A stretch of 64,000 nt of DNA, from assembly GCF_027409185.1 (NCBI RefSeq), contig NC_084472.1, positions 46,301,427 to 46,365,426 on the forward strand, given 5' to 3'. The DNA is from Cynocephalus volans (lineage: Eukaryota > Chordata > Mammalia > Dermoptera > Cynocephalidae). A program made the translations under genes and the position numbers. Positions within the stretch are counted from its first letter, which is position 1; every line of letters starts with the position of its first letter. The notes beneath the pieces were generated by a model. That model saw only the letters and a program-made list of their open reading frames with translations, ran no database searches and was not told the origin of the DNA. Positions 32,372 to 44,747 of this stretch are shown here, in pieces.

Positions 32372-33047
32372 GCCCGTTTCTCCACATCCTGGCCAGCATT
32401 TTTATTTTTTGTCTTGTTAATAATAGCCATTCTAACCAGAGTGAGATGCTATCTCATTGTGATTTGAACTTGCATTTCCCTGATGATTAGTGATTTTGAG
32501 CATTTTTTCATGTGCTTATTGGTCATTTGTATGTCTTCTTTTGAGAAATGTCTGTTCGGGTCCTTTGTCCATTTTTTAACTGGGTTACTTGATTTTTTGC
32601 TGCTGAGTTATTTGAGTTCCTTATATATTCTGGATATTAGCCCCTTGTCTGATGTGTAGTTTAAGAACACTTTCTCCCATGCTGTAGGTTGTCTCTTCAC
32701 CTTGCTGACAGTGTCCTTTGCTGTGCAGAAGATTTTAGTTGGATGTAGTCCCATTTATGTATTTTTGCTTTAGTTGCCTGTGCCATTGTAGTCTTGCTCA
32801 AAAAAGTGCTGCCCACTCTCATTTCATGTAGCATTTCCCCTATGTATTCTTCTAGTGATTTCATAGTTTCAGGTCTTAAATTTAGGTCTTTGATCCATTT
32901 TGAGTTGATTGTTGTGTATGGTGAGAGACAGGGGTCTAGTTTCAATCTTCTGCACGTGGACATCCAGTTTTCCCAGCACCATTTGGTAGAGGCTGTCCAT
33001 TCTCCATTGCATCGTTTTGGGCCCCTTTGTCAAAAATCAGTTGGCTG

Positions 33048-33446
33048 TTTGATTAGTCTGTTTCTGTTGCTTATAATGAAATATCTGGAACTAGGTGGTA
33101 ATTTACAAAGAAACAATATTTATTGCTTATAGTTTCAGAGGCTGGGAAGTCCAAAGTCCAGGGAACACATCTGGTGGTCTTGTTGGTGGTGACAATGAGA
33201 CAGGGGTCTCACATGACAGAATGGCAGAGCAGAGAAAGAGAGGGAGGGGAGGTACCAGGTCCTTTAAACAACCAGCTCTTGCAGTTACTAATAGAGTGAG
33301 AACTCACTACCCCACCCCCAGGGAGGGCATTAATCTATTAATGAGGGATCATGCTCCCTGCATCACCCAAATAGCTCCCAACACTGCCACATTGGGGATG
33401 AGATTTTGACATGAGTTTTGGGGTACAACATATCCAAACTCTATCA
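33048..33446 (-). mobile_element. MaLR LTR (reverse) inserted in old L1 ORF2
   Basis: In reverse it begins TGATAGAGTTTGGATATG and ends GAAACAGACTAATC. The interrupted L1 text resumes on both sides (TCAGTTGGCTG left, CATATGTGTGGGTTT right). Exact 5-bp duplication unclear (GGCTG/AACTG). Confidence 0.8.
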
Positions 33447-36400
33447 ACTGCATATGTGTGGGTTTATTTCAGGGCTCTCTATTCTGCTCCATTGGTCAAA
33501 TTGTCTGTTTTTATGCCAGTACCACGCTATTTTGGTTACTATACCTTTATAGTATATTTTGAAGTCGGGAAGTATGATGCCTCCAACTTTGTTCTCTTTG
33601 ATCAAGATTGCTTTAGCTATAGGAGGTCTTTTGTGGTTCCACACAAATTTTAAGGTCATTTTTTTCTATTTCTGTGAAGAATGTCATTGCTATTTTGATA
33701 GGGGTTGCATTGAATATGTAGACTGCTTTGGATAATATTGGACATTTTGATGATGTTAATTTATCCAACCCATGAACATGGGATATCTTTCCATTTATTT
33801 GTGTCTTCCTCAATTTTTTTCACCCATGTTTTATAGTTTTCATTGTAGAAGTCTTTCATCTCCTTAGTTAAATTTACTCCTAGATTGGATCCCTGTGCTG
33901 GCTAGTAAATTAATTAATTTATTCCTAGGTTTTTGTTTTTGTTTTTTGGTAGATATTGTGAATGGGATTACTTTCTTGATTTCTTCTTTGGCTATTTTGT
34001 TATTGGCATATAGAAAGGCTATTGATTTTTGTGTGTTGATTTTGTATCCTGCCACTATACTGAATTAATTTATTAGCTCTAGCAGTTTCTTTGTGGGTCT
34101 TTAGGGTTTTCTATGGATAGGATCATGTCACCTGCAAATAGTTTGACTTCCCCCTTTCCGATTTGAATGCCTTTTATTGCTTTCTCTTGCCTTATTGTGC
34201 TGGCTAGAACTTACAGTACTATGTGGAATAAGAGTTGGGAAAGTGGGCATCCTTTTCTTGTTCTAGATCTTAGAGGAAAAACCTCTAATTTTTGTACATC
34301 CAGTAGGATATTAGCTATGGGTTTGTCATATATGGCTTTCATTGTATTGAGGTACATTTCTTCTATACATAATTGGTTAAGTGTTTTTTTTATCATGAAG
34401 CGGTATTGGATTTTATCAAATGCTTTTTCTGTGTCCATTAAAATGATCATTTGGGTTTTCTCCCCCTCATTCTGTTGATATGATGTATCACATTTATAGA
34501 TTTGCGTATGTTGAACCATCCTTGTACCCCTGGGATGAATCCCACTTGATCAAGGTATATGAGATTTTGAATGTGTTGCTGGATTCTGTTTGCTAGTATT
34601 TTGTTGAGGATCCTTACATCTGTGTTCATTAGGGATATTGGCCTGTAGTTTTCTTTTTTTGTTGTGTCTTTTTCTGATTTTGGTATGAGAGTAATGCTGT
34701 CCTTGTAGAATGAATTTGAAAGTATTCCCTCCTCTTCAATTTTTTGGAAGAGTTTGAAAATAATCGGTATTAGTTCCTCTTTAAATGTTTGGTAGAATTC
34801 AGCAATGAAGCCATTTGATCGTGAGGTTTTCTTTGTTGGAAGCCTTTTTATTACTGCTTCGATATCATTCCTCATTATTAGTCTATTTAGGTTTAGGTTT
34901 TCTAGTTCTTCATGATTCAGCTTTGGTAAGTTGTATGTGTCTAGGAATTTACTCATTTCTTCTAGGTTTTCTGGTTTTTTCACATATAGTTGTTTACAGT
35001 AGTCTCTTATGTCCTTTGTATTTCTGCGGTATCAGTTGTAATTTTCCTTTTCCATTTATTTATTTGAGGCTTCTTTCTTTTCTTTGTTAATCTAGCTAAA
35101 GGTTTATCGATTTTGACTATCTTTTCAAAAAACGAACTGTTTGTTTCATCCATCTTTTGTATTGTTCTTTTAATTTCTAATTCATTTATTTCTATACTGA
35201 TCTTTATTATTTCCTCTCATTCTACTGATTTTGGGTTTGGTTTGTTCTTGTTTTTCCAGCTACTGAGGTGTAACATTAGGTTATTTATTTAGAGTCTTTT
35301 TTTTTTGATGTAGGCATTTATTGCTATAAATTTCCCTCTTAGAACTGTTTTCACTATATCCCATAAGCTCTAGTATGTTATGTTTTTATTTTCATTTGTC
35401 TCTTGGAAACTTTTAATTTCCTTCTTGATTTCTTCTCTGACCCATTTGTTGTTTAGAAACACATGGCTTAATTTCCATGTATTCATATGTTTTCTAGTGT
35501 CCCTTTTGTTTTTAACTTCTAGTTTTATTTCATTGTGGTCAAACAAGGTTGTCAATATGATTTCAATTTTTAAAAATTTGTTGAGACTTGTTTTGTGTCC
35601 TAACATATTGTCTATTCTAGAGAATGTTCCATGTGCTGCTGAAAAGAACGTGTATTCTGCAGCTGTTGGATGAAACGTTCTATAAATGTCCATTATATCA
35701 AGTCAGCCTATAGTAGAAATTAATCCTGATGTTTCTTGGTTAATTTTCTGTATGGATGATCTATCCTTTGCTGAAAGTGGGGTATAAAGTCCCCAACTAT
35801 TACTATGTTGGAGTCTCTCTCTCCCTTAGTTCCAATAGCAATTATTTTATATAACTGGGTGCTATGGGTCTGGGTGGGTATATATTTAGAATTGTTGAAA
35901 TTGTTTCATTTATCATTAGATAATGACCTTCCTTATCTTTTTTTTTTTACTTTCCTCGGTTTGAAGTCTATTTTATCTGATATAAGTATAGCTACTCTTG
36001 CTTTTTTTTCAGCTTCCATCCGCACAAAATATCCTTTTCTATCCCTCCACTTTCAGCTAGTATGGGTCTTTATTGGTTAAGTGAGTTTCTTATAGGCAGC
36101 ATATTGTTGGTGCTTGTTTTATAATCCATTCAGCCACTCTGTGTCTTTTAATTGGGACATTTAATTCATTTACATTTAAGGTTATTATTGATATATACGG
36201 ACTTGTCACGGCTATTTTGCTCTTTTTTTCCTGGTTGTTTTGTAGATCCTTTTCCCCCATTTTTCCAGTCTTACCTTCCAGTCTTCCTTTGTGATTGAGT
36301 TGTTTTCTCTAGCCTTATATTTTGATTTCTTGCTGTTTATTTTTAATATGTCTCTTCTAAGTTTTTGTGTTACAGTTACCATGAGGCTTACAAAAACATG

Positions 36401-37826
36401 TTATAGTTATAACAGATTATTTTAGACTAATGGCAACTTAAGTTTAAGTATCTAAAAAAAAAAGAAAAAAACCAAAGCCAACTCTACATTTTGGTGTCAT
36501 TCCCCACACTTTTTAATACTTTTTTTCCCCAAGTTTCATCTTTTAATATTGCCAGTCTCTTATTTGGTTGTTGTATATGTTATTGTCTTATTAGGTTAGT
36601 CCTTTAGACTTTATACTAAAGATATGAGTGGTTTATTCACTACCCTTACAACATCAGAGTATTCTGAGGTTGTCTACGTATTTACTTTACTAATGAGGTG
36701 TGTACTTTCAGATGTTTTCTTGCTACTCTTCAGTGTCATTTTCTTTCAGATTGAAGAGCTCTCCTTAGCGCTTCTTGTAAGGGAAGTCTAGTGCTGATGA
36801 ATTCCCTCAGTTTTTGTTTGTCTGGGAAAGACTTTATTTTTCACTTCATATTTGAAGGTTAGTTTTGCTGGATAGAGAATTCTTGACTGACAGTCTTTTG
36901 CCTTCAGCACTCTGAACAAATCATCCCGTTCTCTTCTGGCCTGTAGGGTTTCTACTGAGAAATCCACTGAGAGATGTACTGGGGCTCCATTGAATGTTAT
37001 GTGTTTCTATTCTTTTGCTGTTTTCAGTATTCTCTCTTCCTCTCTGGCTTTCAATAATTTGATTATGATGTGTCTTGGGATGTTCTTTTTTGGATTGAAT
37101 TTGATTGGCAACCTCTGATCCTGTATCTGGGTACTGTCATCTTTCTCTAAATTTGGGAATGTTTCAGTCTTTATTTCCTTGAATATACTTTCTAATCTCT
37201 TCCTTTTTCATCTCCTTTGGGTATGCCAATTATGCAGAGGTTATTTTGCTTGAGAGAGTCCATATTTGCTGTATTTCCATTTCATTTTTTCTTATTCTTT
37301 TTTTTCCACTCCTCTGATTGTATAATTTTGGGTGTTTTGTCTTTGAGCTCACTGATTCTTTCCTCTGTTTGATTAAGTCTGCCATTGGAGCTTTCCATCA
37401 AGTTTTTCAATTCAGATAATGTATTCTTTGTTTCTGGAATTTCTTTTTATTTTTTAATTGATTCTATGCCTTTATAAAATTTCTCGTTCTGTTCCTGATT
37501 TTTAACCAGATATCATTTAATTTTCTATTTGCATTTTCTTGTAACTCCCTGAACATTCTTAAGAGGGTTATTCTGAATTCTCTGTCAGACATTTCACAGA
37601 TCTGCTGTTCTGCTGCATCCTTTGCTGGTACTATATTTGTTTCCTTGCGAGGAGGTATATTTCTCTTTTCTTTCTTGATCTTTGCATCTTTATGTTGATG
37701 CCTGGGCATTTAAGGAGACTGCTGCCTCTTCTTTGGTTGTGTTAGACCTTCACTGTTTAATATCAGAGCTTTGCCTCTCTGCTGTGTTTTTTTTTTTTTT
37801 TCCCCCATTCTGTGGTGGATTAATAG

Positions 37827-38235
37827 TGATGGAGTTTGTATGTGTTGTCCCCTCCAAAACTCATGTGGAAATTTGATCTGCATTGTGGCAGTGTTGGAAA
37901 CTGATTGAGTCATGGGGGTGGATCCCTCAGGAGTGGATTAATGCTCTCCCTGGGGGAGGGGGAGTTAATGAGTGAGTTCTTGCTGGATTAGTTCCCGTGA
38001 GAGCTCATTGCTTAAAAAGACCCTGGCACCTTCTCTCTCTCTCTCTTGCTTCCTGTCGCCATGTGATCTGCTTGTACCCACTGGCTGCCTACCACTTTCT
38101 GCCATGAGTAGAAGCAACCTAAGGTCCATGCCAGATGCAGCTGTCCCAGAATCATAAGCCAAATAAACCTCTCTTCTTTATAAGTTGCCCAGTCTCAGGT
38201 ATTTCTGTTATAGCAACACAAAACGGACTAAAACA
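37827..38235 (+). mobile_element. MaLR (MST-like) solo LTR in the old L1 5' region
   Basis: Begins TGATGGAGTTTGTATGTG and ends GGACTAAAACA, with an exact 5-bp duplication AATAG at 37822-37826 and 38236-38240. CCAAATAAACCTCTCTTC holds the polyadenylation signal. Confidence 0.88.
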
Positions 38236-40079
38236 AATAGGTACCACCACCACTTAGATACTGCACTGAAACTAATATGCTGCCCTCTGGTTAATTCCAA
38301 AGTTGGGGGAACTTCCTGTAGGGGACCAGAACTTAGCTCTGTGCTTGAGCTAAATTGCTGCTTTGCTGCTGATTCTCTGGCAAAGTCTTTTCATGTGGAT
38401 CATTAATCATTTCCAGGTCTGGGCTGTGTGGAAATTCTGGCCCAGGACTGACCCTTTTCTGCAAATTGCTTCCCCTGCAGTTCTATCACCCTGACTGATA
38501 TCCACGGAGACCACCTGCCCACATTGCACCCAGTGTTCCTCTGGTGGGCCAGCCTTTCCCCTGCACTCCAACTTCTTCCCATGGAGCAGGCCTGTATGCA
38601 TTCGTCGTGATAACTTATCAGTCTCTAGGTGGCTCCTTTGTCAAATTGGCTGAACCCACTTGCTTGTATGTGGGCCCAGGGGAATCCTACCAGTGTTCTT
38701 GATGACCTGTGGGCTGGTGTGGTAGGTGCTGAAGTCTTCCTGTCCTTTGCAGTCTTCAAGCAGGTTTACCTGAAGCAGGCTGACTCAGAAATGGCCAGGG
38801 CTCAGAACAGTAGGCGCCATCCCTGCACCCTCTCACCCTGGCCTCTTGCAACTTCACAAACTCTTCGGGTCTTTCTTCCTCTTTGCCTAGCTCCAGGTTG
38901 GTGATATTTGCTCTTCAATAGCTGTAAATTGGCTGCTCGTGGAGGAAAGAGACACAAAAAATCACCCATTCTTCCATCTTGATGATGTCACCCTCTTGCA
39001 AAAATTTCTAAAAATTTGGCAATTGACTCTTGTAAGCCTGTACAAGGTAGATCCAGCACACTACAGGACATATCCCAGCAGGTATGTACAATGAAAATAC
39101 TGTGTTTTAAAGTTACTTAAGAATTATTTTTCAGCAGGTCCAAGTGCAGTGGTGTTTATAACTAATTGATCACAACCAGTTACAGATTTCTTTGTTCCTT
39201 CTCCACAACCACTACTTCATTTGACTAGCCAAAATAATAATAATAATAATTTTTTTAATGTTATTATGGCACCAAATTCATATACAATTAGGCTCCTCTC
39301 TGTTTGTTTTCCATTTTTATGTAGTGCTTTTTTTTTCTTTTTTAATTGTTTTTTAATTATGTAATTCGCTTTCATGGATTTCAAAGTCAAAATTATATTC
39401 AGAAAAGTCTCTTGTGGGAGTTCCTAGGGCACCACCTCATTATTCTGGAAAATGATAAACGAAAGGAAAAAAATGAAGCATAGAATTTGTCCTGCCTTTC
39501 CTCTATAAATTCTGTTTCAGGGTAGCCAAATAGTCAATGAAAGTCAAATTTTTTAGAAAGAAGAAATTCAGCTAGTAAATGCATAAGGAATGATAGAATT
39601 AAAACATCACTATTGTGTCATCCCTAATGAAATAATGGGTCCAAGAAAGGATTATCAATGGATATATGAATATTACATATAAACAAGGATGCATTAGTTT
39701 GGTGGGAACTTCATAATCATTGGATCAGGATGACAAAACCTGAACCTACTGATCAACCTTGACATCATTAACAAGTGCACAGTCAGACATTAGTAAGTAT
39801 GCAATGCAACCTATGAAGTATTCTTCCCCCTCCCCGCAAGAGAATCCTAATTTAATCAAGCATCTGGAATCTTACTACTAATTTATAGTAAATATAAGAG
39901 ATAGAGGAATAAATTAAATGACACCACAAAGAAGCAATTGGTGAAATCCAGAATTGTAGATATTCTACAGGACAAATGACTTGGGTCCTTTGACAAAAAA
40001 TAGTGCAGCAGGGGGGGGAGGGGAAGAGGGAGAAAGGTGAATTGTTAATGATTAAAAGAGACTTAAGGAAGATATCAAA

Positions 40080-40171
40080 GGGCTGGCCAGTATAGCTCAG
40101 TTGGTTAGAACATGGTGCTATACATGAAGGTCAAGTGTTTGGATCCCTCTGTTGGCCAGCCACAAAAAAAA
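40080..40171 (+). mobile_element. Monomeric tRNA-Ile-like SINE
   Basis: GGCTGGCCAGTATAGCTCAG...GGATCCCTCTGTTGGCC and a CCAC(A)n end inside the L1M sequence. Confidence 0.85.
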
Positions 40172-40243
40172 AAAGAAAAGAAAAGAAAAAAATCAACCAA
40201 ATTCATTAAAGAAAAGAAAAGAAAAAAATCAACCAAATTCATT
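40172..40243. repeat. Tandem duplication, 36 bp x 2, exact
   Basis: The unit AAAGAAAAGAAAAGAAAAAA-TCAACCAAATTCATT (36 bases) occurs twice in direct succession at 40172-40207 and 40208-40243. It begins in the SINE tail and includes flanking L1M bases, so it arose after the SINE landed. Confidence 0.88.
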
Positions 40244-40400
40244 GTGTAAACTTTGTTTGGATGCTGATTTGAACAAACCAACTAGAAGAAGACATTTTTG
40301 AGGCATTCGGAGAAATCTGAATATGTATCAGATATTGTGCTAGACTAGTTTATATGGCAGATTTGATAATGGCATTATGGTTATATTTTTTAAATGTCCT

Positions 40401-40826
40401 TGTAGTGGATTGAATTATGTCCCCCCAAAACTCAGCAAAGCTTAAACTGTCTCCCAAGTTTTACTTAGAAGAAACTTAGCCCCCACTGTGACTGTTAAGA
40501 GGGTGGGAAATCCTATTATGGTAATTGAAAGGTGGAACTTTGAAGAGGTGATTGGATTGTAGGACTGTGCAGTACTGAATGGATTAAAAATGGTGGTCAG
40601 GGGCGTGGTTCTGAGGGCCTTAAAAGAAGAGGAGAGTCTGCTTTTTGCTCTCTCTACATTCTCTGCTTTACCATCTTGCAATGTAAGACCCCTGGGTCAC
40701 TGTTGCCACCACCAGATGGACTTTGGACTTTCCAGCCCCAGAAACTATAAGCAATAAATTTTGTTTACTTTATAAATCATCCAGTTCCAAGTATTTTGTT
40801 ATAAGCAATCAAAATGGACTAATACA
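40401..40826 (+). mobile_element. MaLR solo LTR
   Basis: TGTAGTGGATTGAATTATG to ATGGACTAATACA, with 5-bp duplication GTCCT at 40396-40400 and 40827-40831. Same subfamily as 1907-2330 and 44234-44664. Confidence 0.9.
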
Positions 40827-41009
40827 GTCCTACATCAAATTATTAAAATTGGTATGTTCATAATTGTACTAAAAAAAAATCTCATTGGTTAGCCTTGGGT
40901 TGCCAACTCATGATGAAAACTGATTTGGCCGATTGCTTCCTTGTAACGTCATTTAATTTATTCCTCTATTTCTTGTATTGATTATAAAGTATTATTCTTG
41001 TTTTTCCTG

Positions 41010-42600
41010 TTGAAGGAAAATAATCAAATAGCTAATGAAGGAAAGATTCTTCTCTATAGAATTCCAGCTAATAAATTCAGAAGGAACAATGGAATTATAT
41101 AATCATCATTTTACAACCCCAAATGGAATAATGGATTATGACAATGATCAACACTGGTTATTAAAACTTTTTGGTGAAGCTAATGAGAAACTTCATAATG
41201 GATGGGTCATGCTAACAATACCTGAACCCATTAGTCATTTCCAACATTCCTAAAATGTTAAAACATTCCTGAATCTTAGGAATCAATTCCTAAGATTATG
41301 GGACTCTTCATATGATGCAATAGGAAGTTCTCAGGATCACCTATGAAGAAGACTTGCCAAAAAATAGATCCTGAATCAGAACAAGCCTCTAGATCTAACT
41401 CCCATGTTATAGGAAACAAAGGGGAGAGAGGAACATGTTAAATGTGGTACCATGGAGATGCAATCAGCTAAGTCAGAATTTGGGAAATGCTAGAGTACAA
41501 ATGGCCCAATTTCTGCCACAAATAAATGGCAAGAAAAAAGGGGAGAGAGAATAAACTATTAAAGATTAAAAGAGAATTAAGAGACATATACAAATGCAAT
41601 GTGTAAACTTTTTGGGATCCTGATTCAAACAAACCCACTACTTAGGAACAATTAGGGAAATTTGAACATTGAGCAATTATTAGATGATGTTAATAAATGG
41701 ATGTTATGAAAAATTAGATTATATTAAGAAATTATTGCTAACTTTTCCAGGTGGATGATAATATTGTAGTTATGTTTTTTTTTTAAAGATTTAAAAAAAA
41801 ATTTTTAGACATATTTGTGGGGTACATTGTGTTGTTTCAATACATGTATATATGTACAGTGATTCATTTAGGGTAGATAGCACACCTATTATCTAAATAT
41901 TTATCTTTTCTTTGTGGTGATTATGTTCAAGATGCTCTTTTCTAGCTATTTAGAAATATACAATGTAATGTTATTAGCTCTAGTCAGCCTAGAACACCAG
42001 ACCTTATTTTTCCTATCTACCTGCAACTTTGTACTCATTAAACTACTTCTTCCCCTGCCTGCCCCTCCTCTCTTTCCTTCCCAGACACTGGTAACCATTA
42101 GTCTACTCTAAAAAGAGATCATTTAAAAAAATTTTTTTGATTTTATATTTTGATTTCCTGATTTGAACAAATAAGCTTCAAAAAGTTATGAGACGATCAG
42201 AAAAATTTGAACAATGACTGGCTATTTGATAATATTAAATAATTATTTTCTTCTTTTTAGGATATGATAATGATATTATGGCTGTATTCTTAAAGTCCTT
42301 ATCTTTTATATTTACATACTGAACTGCACACCATCATTATATAGTGATAAGATTTTTTAAAAGGGTCCTTCAATGCTTATAGAAGTATTTATGGATAAAA
42401 GGATATTGTGACTGGAATTTACTCCAAAATACCCCAGGGTTTTGTTGTTGTTGTTGTTGACTTTGCGGGGGAGGGGGTTATAGGTAAAACAAGATGGACC
42501 AGATGTTGCTAACTGTTGAAACTGAGTGATGATCATACATAAAGATTCATTAAATATCTTCCCGACTTTTGTGTATGTTTGAAATTTCCCAGAATATAAA
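41010..42600 (+). mobile_element. L1M-type 3' ends, copy 2, with an inserted L1 fragment
   Basis: 41010-41764 and 42136-42600 are sense L1M 3' sequences (CCAAATGGAATAATGG; GTGTATGTTTGAAATTTCCC near the tail). The stretch between is the antisense L1 3' end at 41765-42135. Contains (GTT)n near 42439. Confidence 0.55.
41765..42135 (-). mobile_element. L1 3' UTR fragment (reverse)
   Basis: TTTGTGGGGTACATTGTG, ACATGTATATATGTACAGTG and CTAGCTATTTAGAAATATAC are antisense L1 3' UTR strings, with T/A-rich sequence on the left where the tail should be. Confidence 0.6.
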
Positions 42601-43480
42601 ATTTTAAAAATAAGTAGTTCTATCCACTATTCTCCAAGTATAATAACCTCTGAGAAGAGGAATGTCAGGAAGCTTTGATGGATGGGTAGGAACGAGCCCT
42701 GGACAGGTCTATGGAGGGTACTGCTCAGGGGGACGCCTAGATGAGTTGTGACAAAACGAAGCTATAGAATAATATGTGTCTTGTAGGGGAGTTTTAAACT
42801 TTCACTCTACTCTCTGAAGGTTTGATCATTTGAGTCTCTGGAATAAACTGACAGTGGACAGATTAACAGGAGAGAAGGCATACAAATTTATTATGTGCGT
42901 ATTCACAGGAGCCTCACAATATACGGCTTGAGGAAAGGCCAGATAACTGAAGTTTTTACAGCATCCTGAGGCATCAGAAAGGAATATGGGCCTGAGACTT
43001 CTGGGCGACAGGGAGATGGTGACACAAGTTATGGGAGGGTGAGGGAAGGAAATGCATGTGGGAACAAAGGTTGCCTTGTTTTACAGATAAACTCTCTCGG
43101 GTAATCTCAGAAGAATAACTGACAGCATGTGACAAAGTCCAGTTTCCTCTATTGTGATATGAGTCAATTCTAGCTCTATCTTTAGGCAGATAAGGGGGCC
43201 TCAGAGAAACCTGGGCTAGCACCCACTGTTCACTAATGTAGATTTCATTTACAGGTGTAAGTTTCTTATACAAAAATTTGGCTTTTCAGAACTATTCGAG
43301 TGTCTGCAGTTTCTCTGAATGGCCATCTAAAAATATGACAAAGTGTATTTGGGGGTGGCATGTTTTAGTCTCCCACAGTCCTTCTTGAGCAACTTTTAGC
43401 TAGGCAAATGTCAGAATAAATAAAGTTCAACTTCCGGTGTTTAATACTTTGCTAAATCATAACCCACTTGACCAAGTCCA
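42601..43480. other. Intergenic, unassigned (possibly LTR-like)
   Basis: No gene. The style (GGAGCCTCACAATATACGGC, AGAAACCTGGGCTAGCACCC) suggests an old LTR, but I cannot place ends or name it. Confidence 0.35.
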
Positions 43481-43484
43481 CTTC

Positions 43485-43720
43485 ATTTTTCTACTAATAC
43501 AATATTACACCAAGTCTCACCCTCTTACAAGACCCAGCTCAAGTCCTACCTCTTCCTCAATAACCTCTTGGCCAGTAATCTTCCTTTTCCTGTGTTCTTA
43601 CCACTCCTTTTGCTTTCTCATTTATTCCCTCATATTATCAGTTGATTGTTTCCTGATACATTTTTGCCCAGCAGGAATGTAGGCTCCTTAAAACCAGGGG
43701 CCATGACATATTTTAAAAAT
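43485..43720 (+). mobile_element. L2 LINE fragment
   Basis: GACCCAGCTCAAGTCCTACC and AGCAGGAATGTAGGCTCCTT are L2 3' end strings. Confidence 0.7.
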
Positions 43721-43744
43721 TCTCTCAGCATCAAAAATAATACT

Positions 43745-44195
43745 ATCCACAAAGTCAGAGTGTTACTGAACCAAGGGGGGTCTGTCATCCACTGCACCAA
43801 ATGACTAAAAAGTCTCTCACCCAAAGTTCGCAGTGAGAAAGAACAGCGTTTATTTGAGTGGCCAAAGAGATCTAGGCAGCTAAAGAAGTTTGAAAACCCA
43901 TATTCCCTGAGAATTTAAACTCACAGATACATAATTATATGGCAGGAATTTGGTAGGGGGTCTCAGGAATGGTGTGAGTGTCTGATTGGTCAGTGGTGAG
44001 GTAAGCATAATTATTTCTGGCACCTTGACTAACATCCCCCTTGACTCCTCCAGGTCTAGTGGGTACGAGCTTCACAGCAAGCTTGTGGTTGATAGTAGAC
44101 AACCCAAGATTATCCTTATTGATATTAACTTAAGCCATTTACTGAGAAACAAATACCTGGTGGCCCTGAGATCATGTTTAGCCTTAGTGATGTAT
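43745..44195. other. Unassigned sequence, LTR-like edge
   Basis: Begins TGTTACTGAACCAAGG, reminiscent of the reverse end of an LTR, but no partner end or target duplication was found. Confidence 0.3.
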
Positions 44196-44206
44196 ATGTT
44201 GAACAA

Positions 44207-44734
44207 TTTTTTGGGTGACTGGTGGGTAAGGGGTGTATAGGCCCATTTCTGCTGCTGAAAACAAAGTACCTGGAACTGGGTGCTTTATAAAGAAAAATGA
44301 AATTTATTGCTTACAGTTTCTGAGGCTGGGAAGTCCAAAGTCTGTATGATGGTGGCAACAGTGACCCAGGAGTCTCACATTGCAAGACAGTGGAAGCAGA
44401 GAGAGCAGAGAGAGAGCGAGAGACAGACTCTCTTCTTTTAAAGCCCTCAGAATCATGCCCATGACCACCATTATTAATCCATTCACTACTGCATGGTCCT
44501 ACAATCTAATCACCTCTTCAAGGCTCCACCTTTCAATTACCATAATAGGATTTCCCACCCTCTTAACAAGTCACAGTGGGGGCCAAGTTTCTAATACATA
44601 AAACTTGGGGGACACAATTCAAGCTTCAGTGAGTTTTGGGGGGACATAATTCAATCCATTACCAAGGGATCCGAACCCTTGACCTTGGTGTTATAACACC
44701 ATGCTCTAACCAACTGAGCTAACCAGCCAGCCCC
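44207..44734 (-). mobile_element. tRNA-derived SINE (reverse), split by an LTR
   Basis: Tail side 44207-44233 (TTTTTTGGGTGACTGG-TGGGTAAGGGG) and head side 44665-44734 (AGGGATCCGAACCCTTGACC... to AACCAGCCAGCCCC) together make one SINE. The whole is flanked by ATGTTGAACAATT (44196-44208) and ATGTTTAACAATT (44735-44747), its own target duplication. Confidence 0.88.
44234..44664 (-). mobile_element. MaLR solo LTR inserted inside a tRNA SINE
   Basis: Starts TGTATAGGCCCATTTC and ends CAATCCATTACCA on the + strand, with AGGGG at 44229-44233 and AGGGA at 44665-44669 as the 5-bp duplication. Close relative of the LTR at 40401-40826; much of the length aligns without gaps. Confidence 0.9.
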
Positions 44735-44747
44735 ATGTTTAACAATT

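Larger units (their letters stand above)
32372..38998 (-). mobile_element. Old minus-strand L1, 3' end missing, with two LTRs inserted
   Basis: Reading leftward from about 38998: 5' UTR (starting at the reverse of CATCTTGATGATGTCA), ORF1 from 37709 with the EQQICEMSDREFRI segment, then ORF2 with endonuclease remnants (35370-35693), reverse transcriptase (34211-34983) and C-terminal pieces down to 32372. Many stops and frameshifts. The 3' UTR and tail are absent. Interrupted by MaLR LTRs at 33048-33446 and 37827-38235, so it predates them. Confidence 0.85.
39500..40395 (+). mobile_element. L1M-type 3' end, copy 1
   Basis: GATTAAAAGAGACTTAAG and ACATTTTTGAGGCATTCGG are old L1M 3' UTR strings. 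Interrupted by the SINE at 40080; followed immediately by the LTR at 40401. Confidence 0.6.

Noticed and set aside
33880..33905. Short GGATCCCTGTGCTGGC string resembling a SINE end
   Set aside because: Too short, with no tail, body or duplication; it could be a SINE remnant or chance.
32372..37709. Many short open frames resembling reverse transcriptase
   Set aside because: They are fragments of one decayed minus-strand L1 broken by stops, shifts and LTR insertions, not separate genes.
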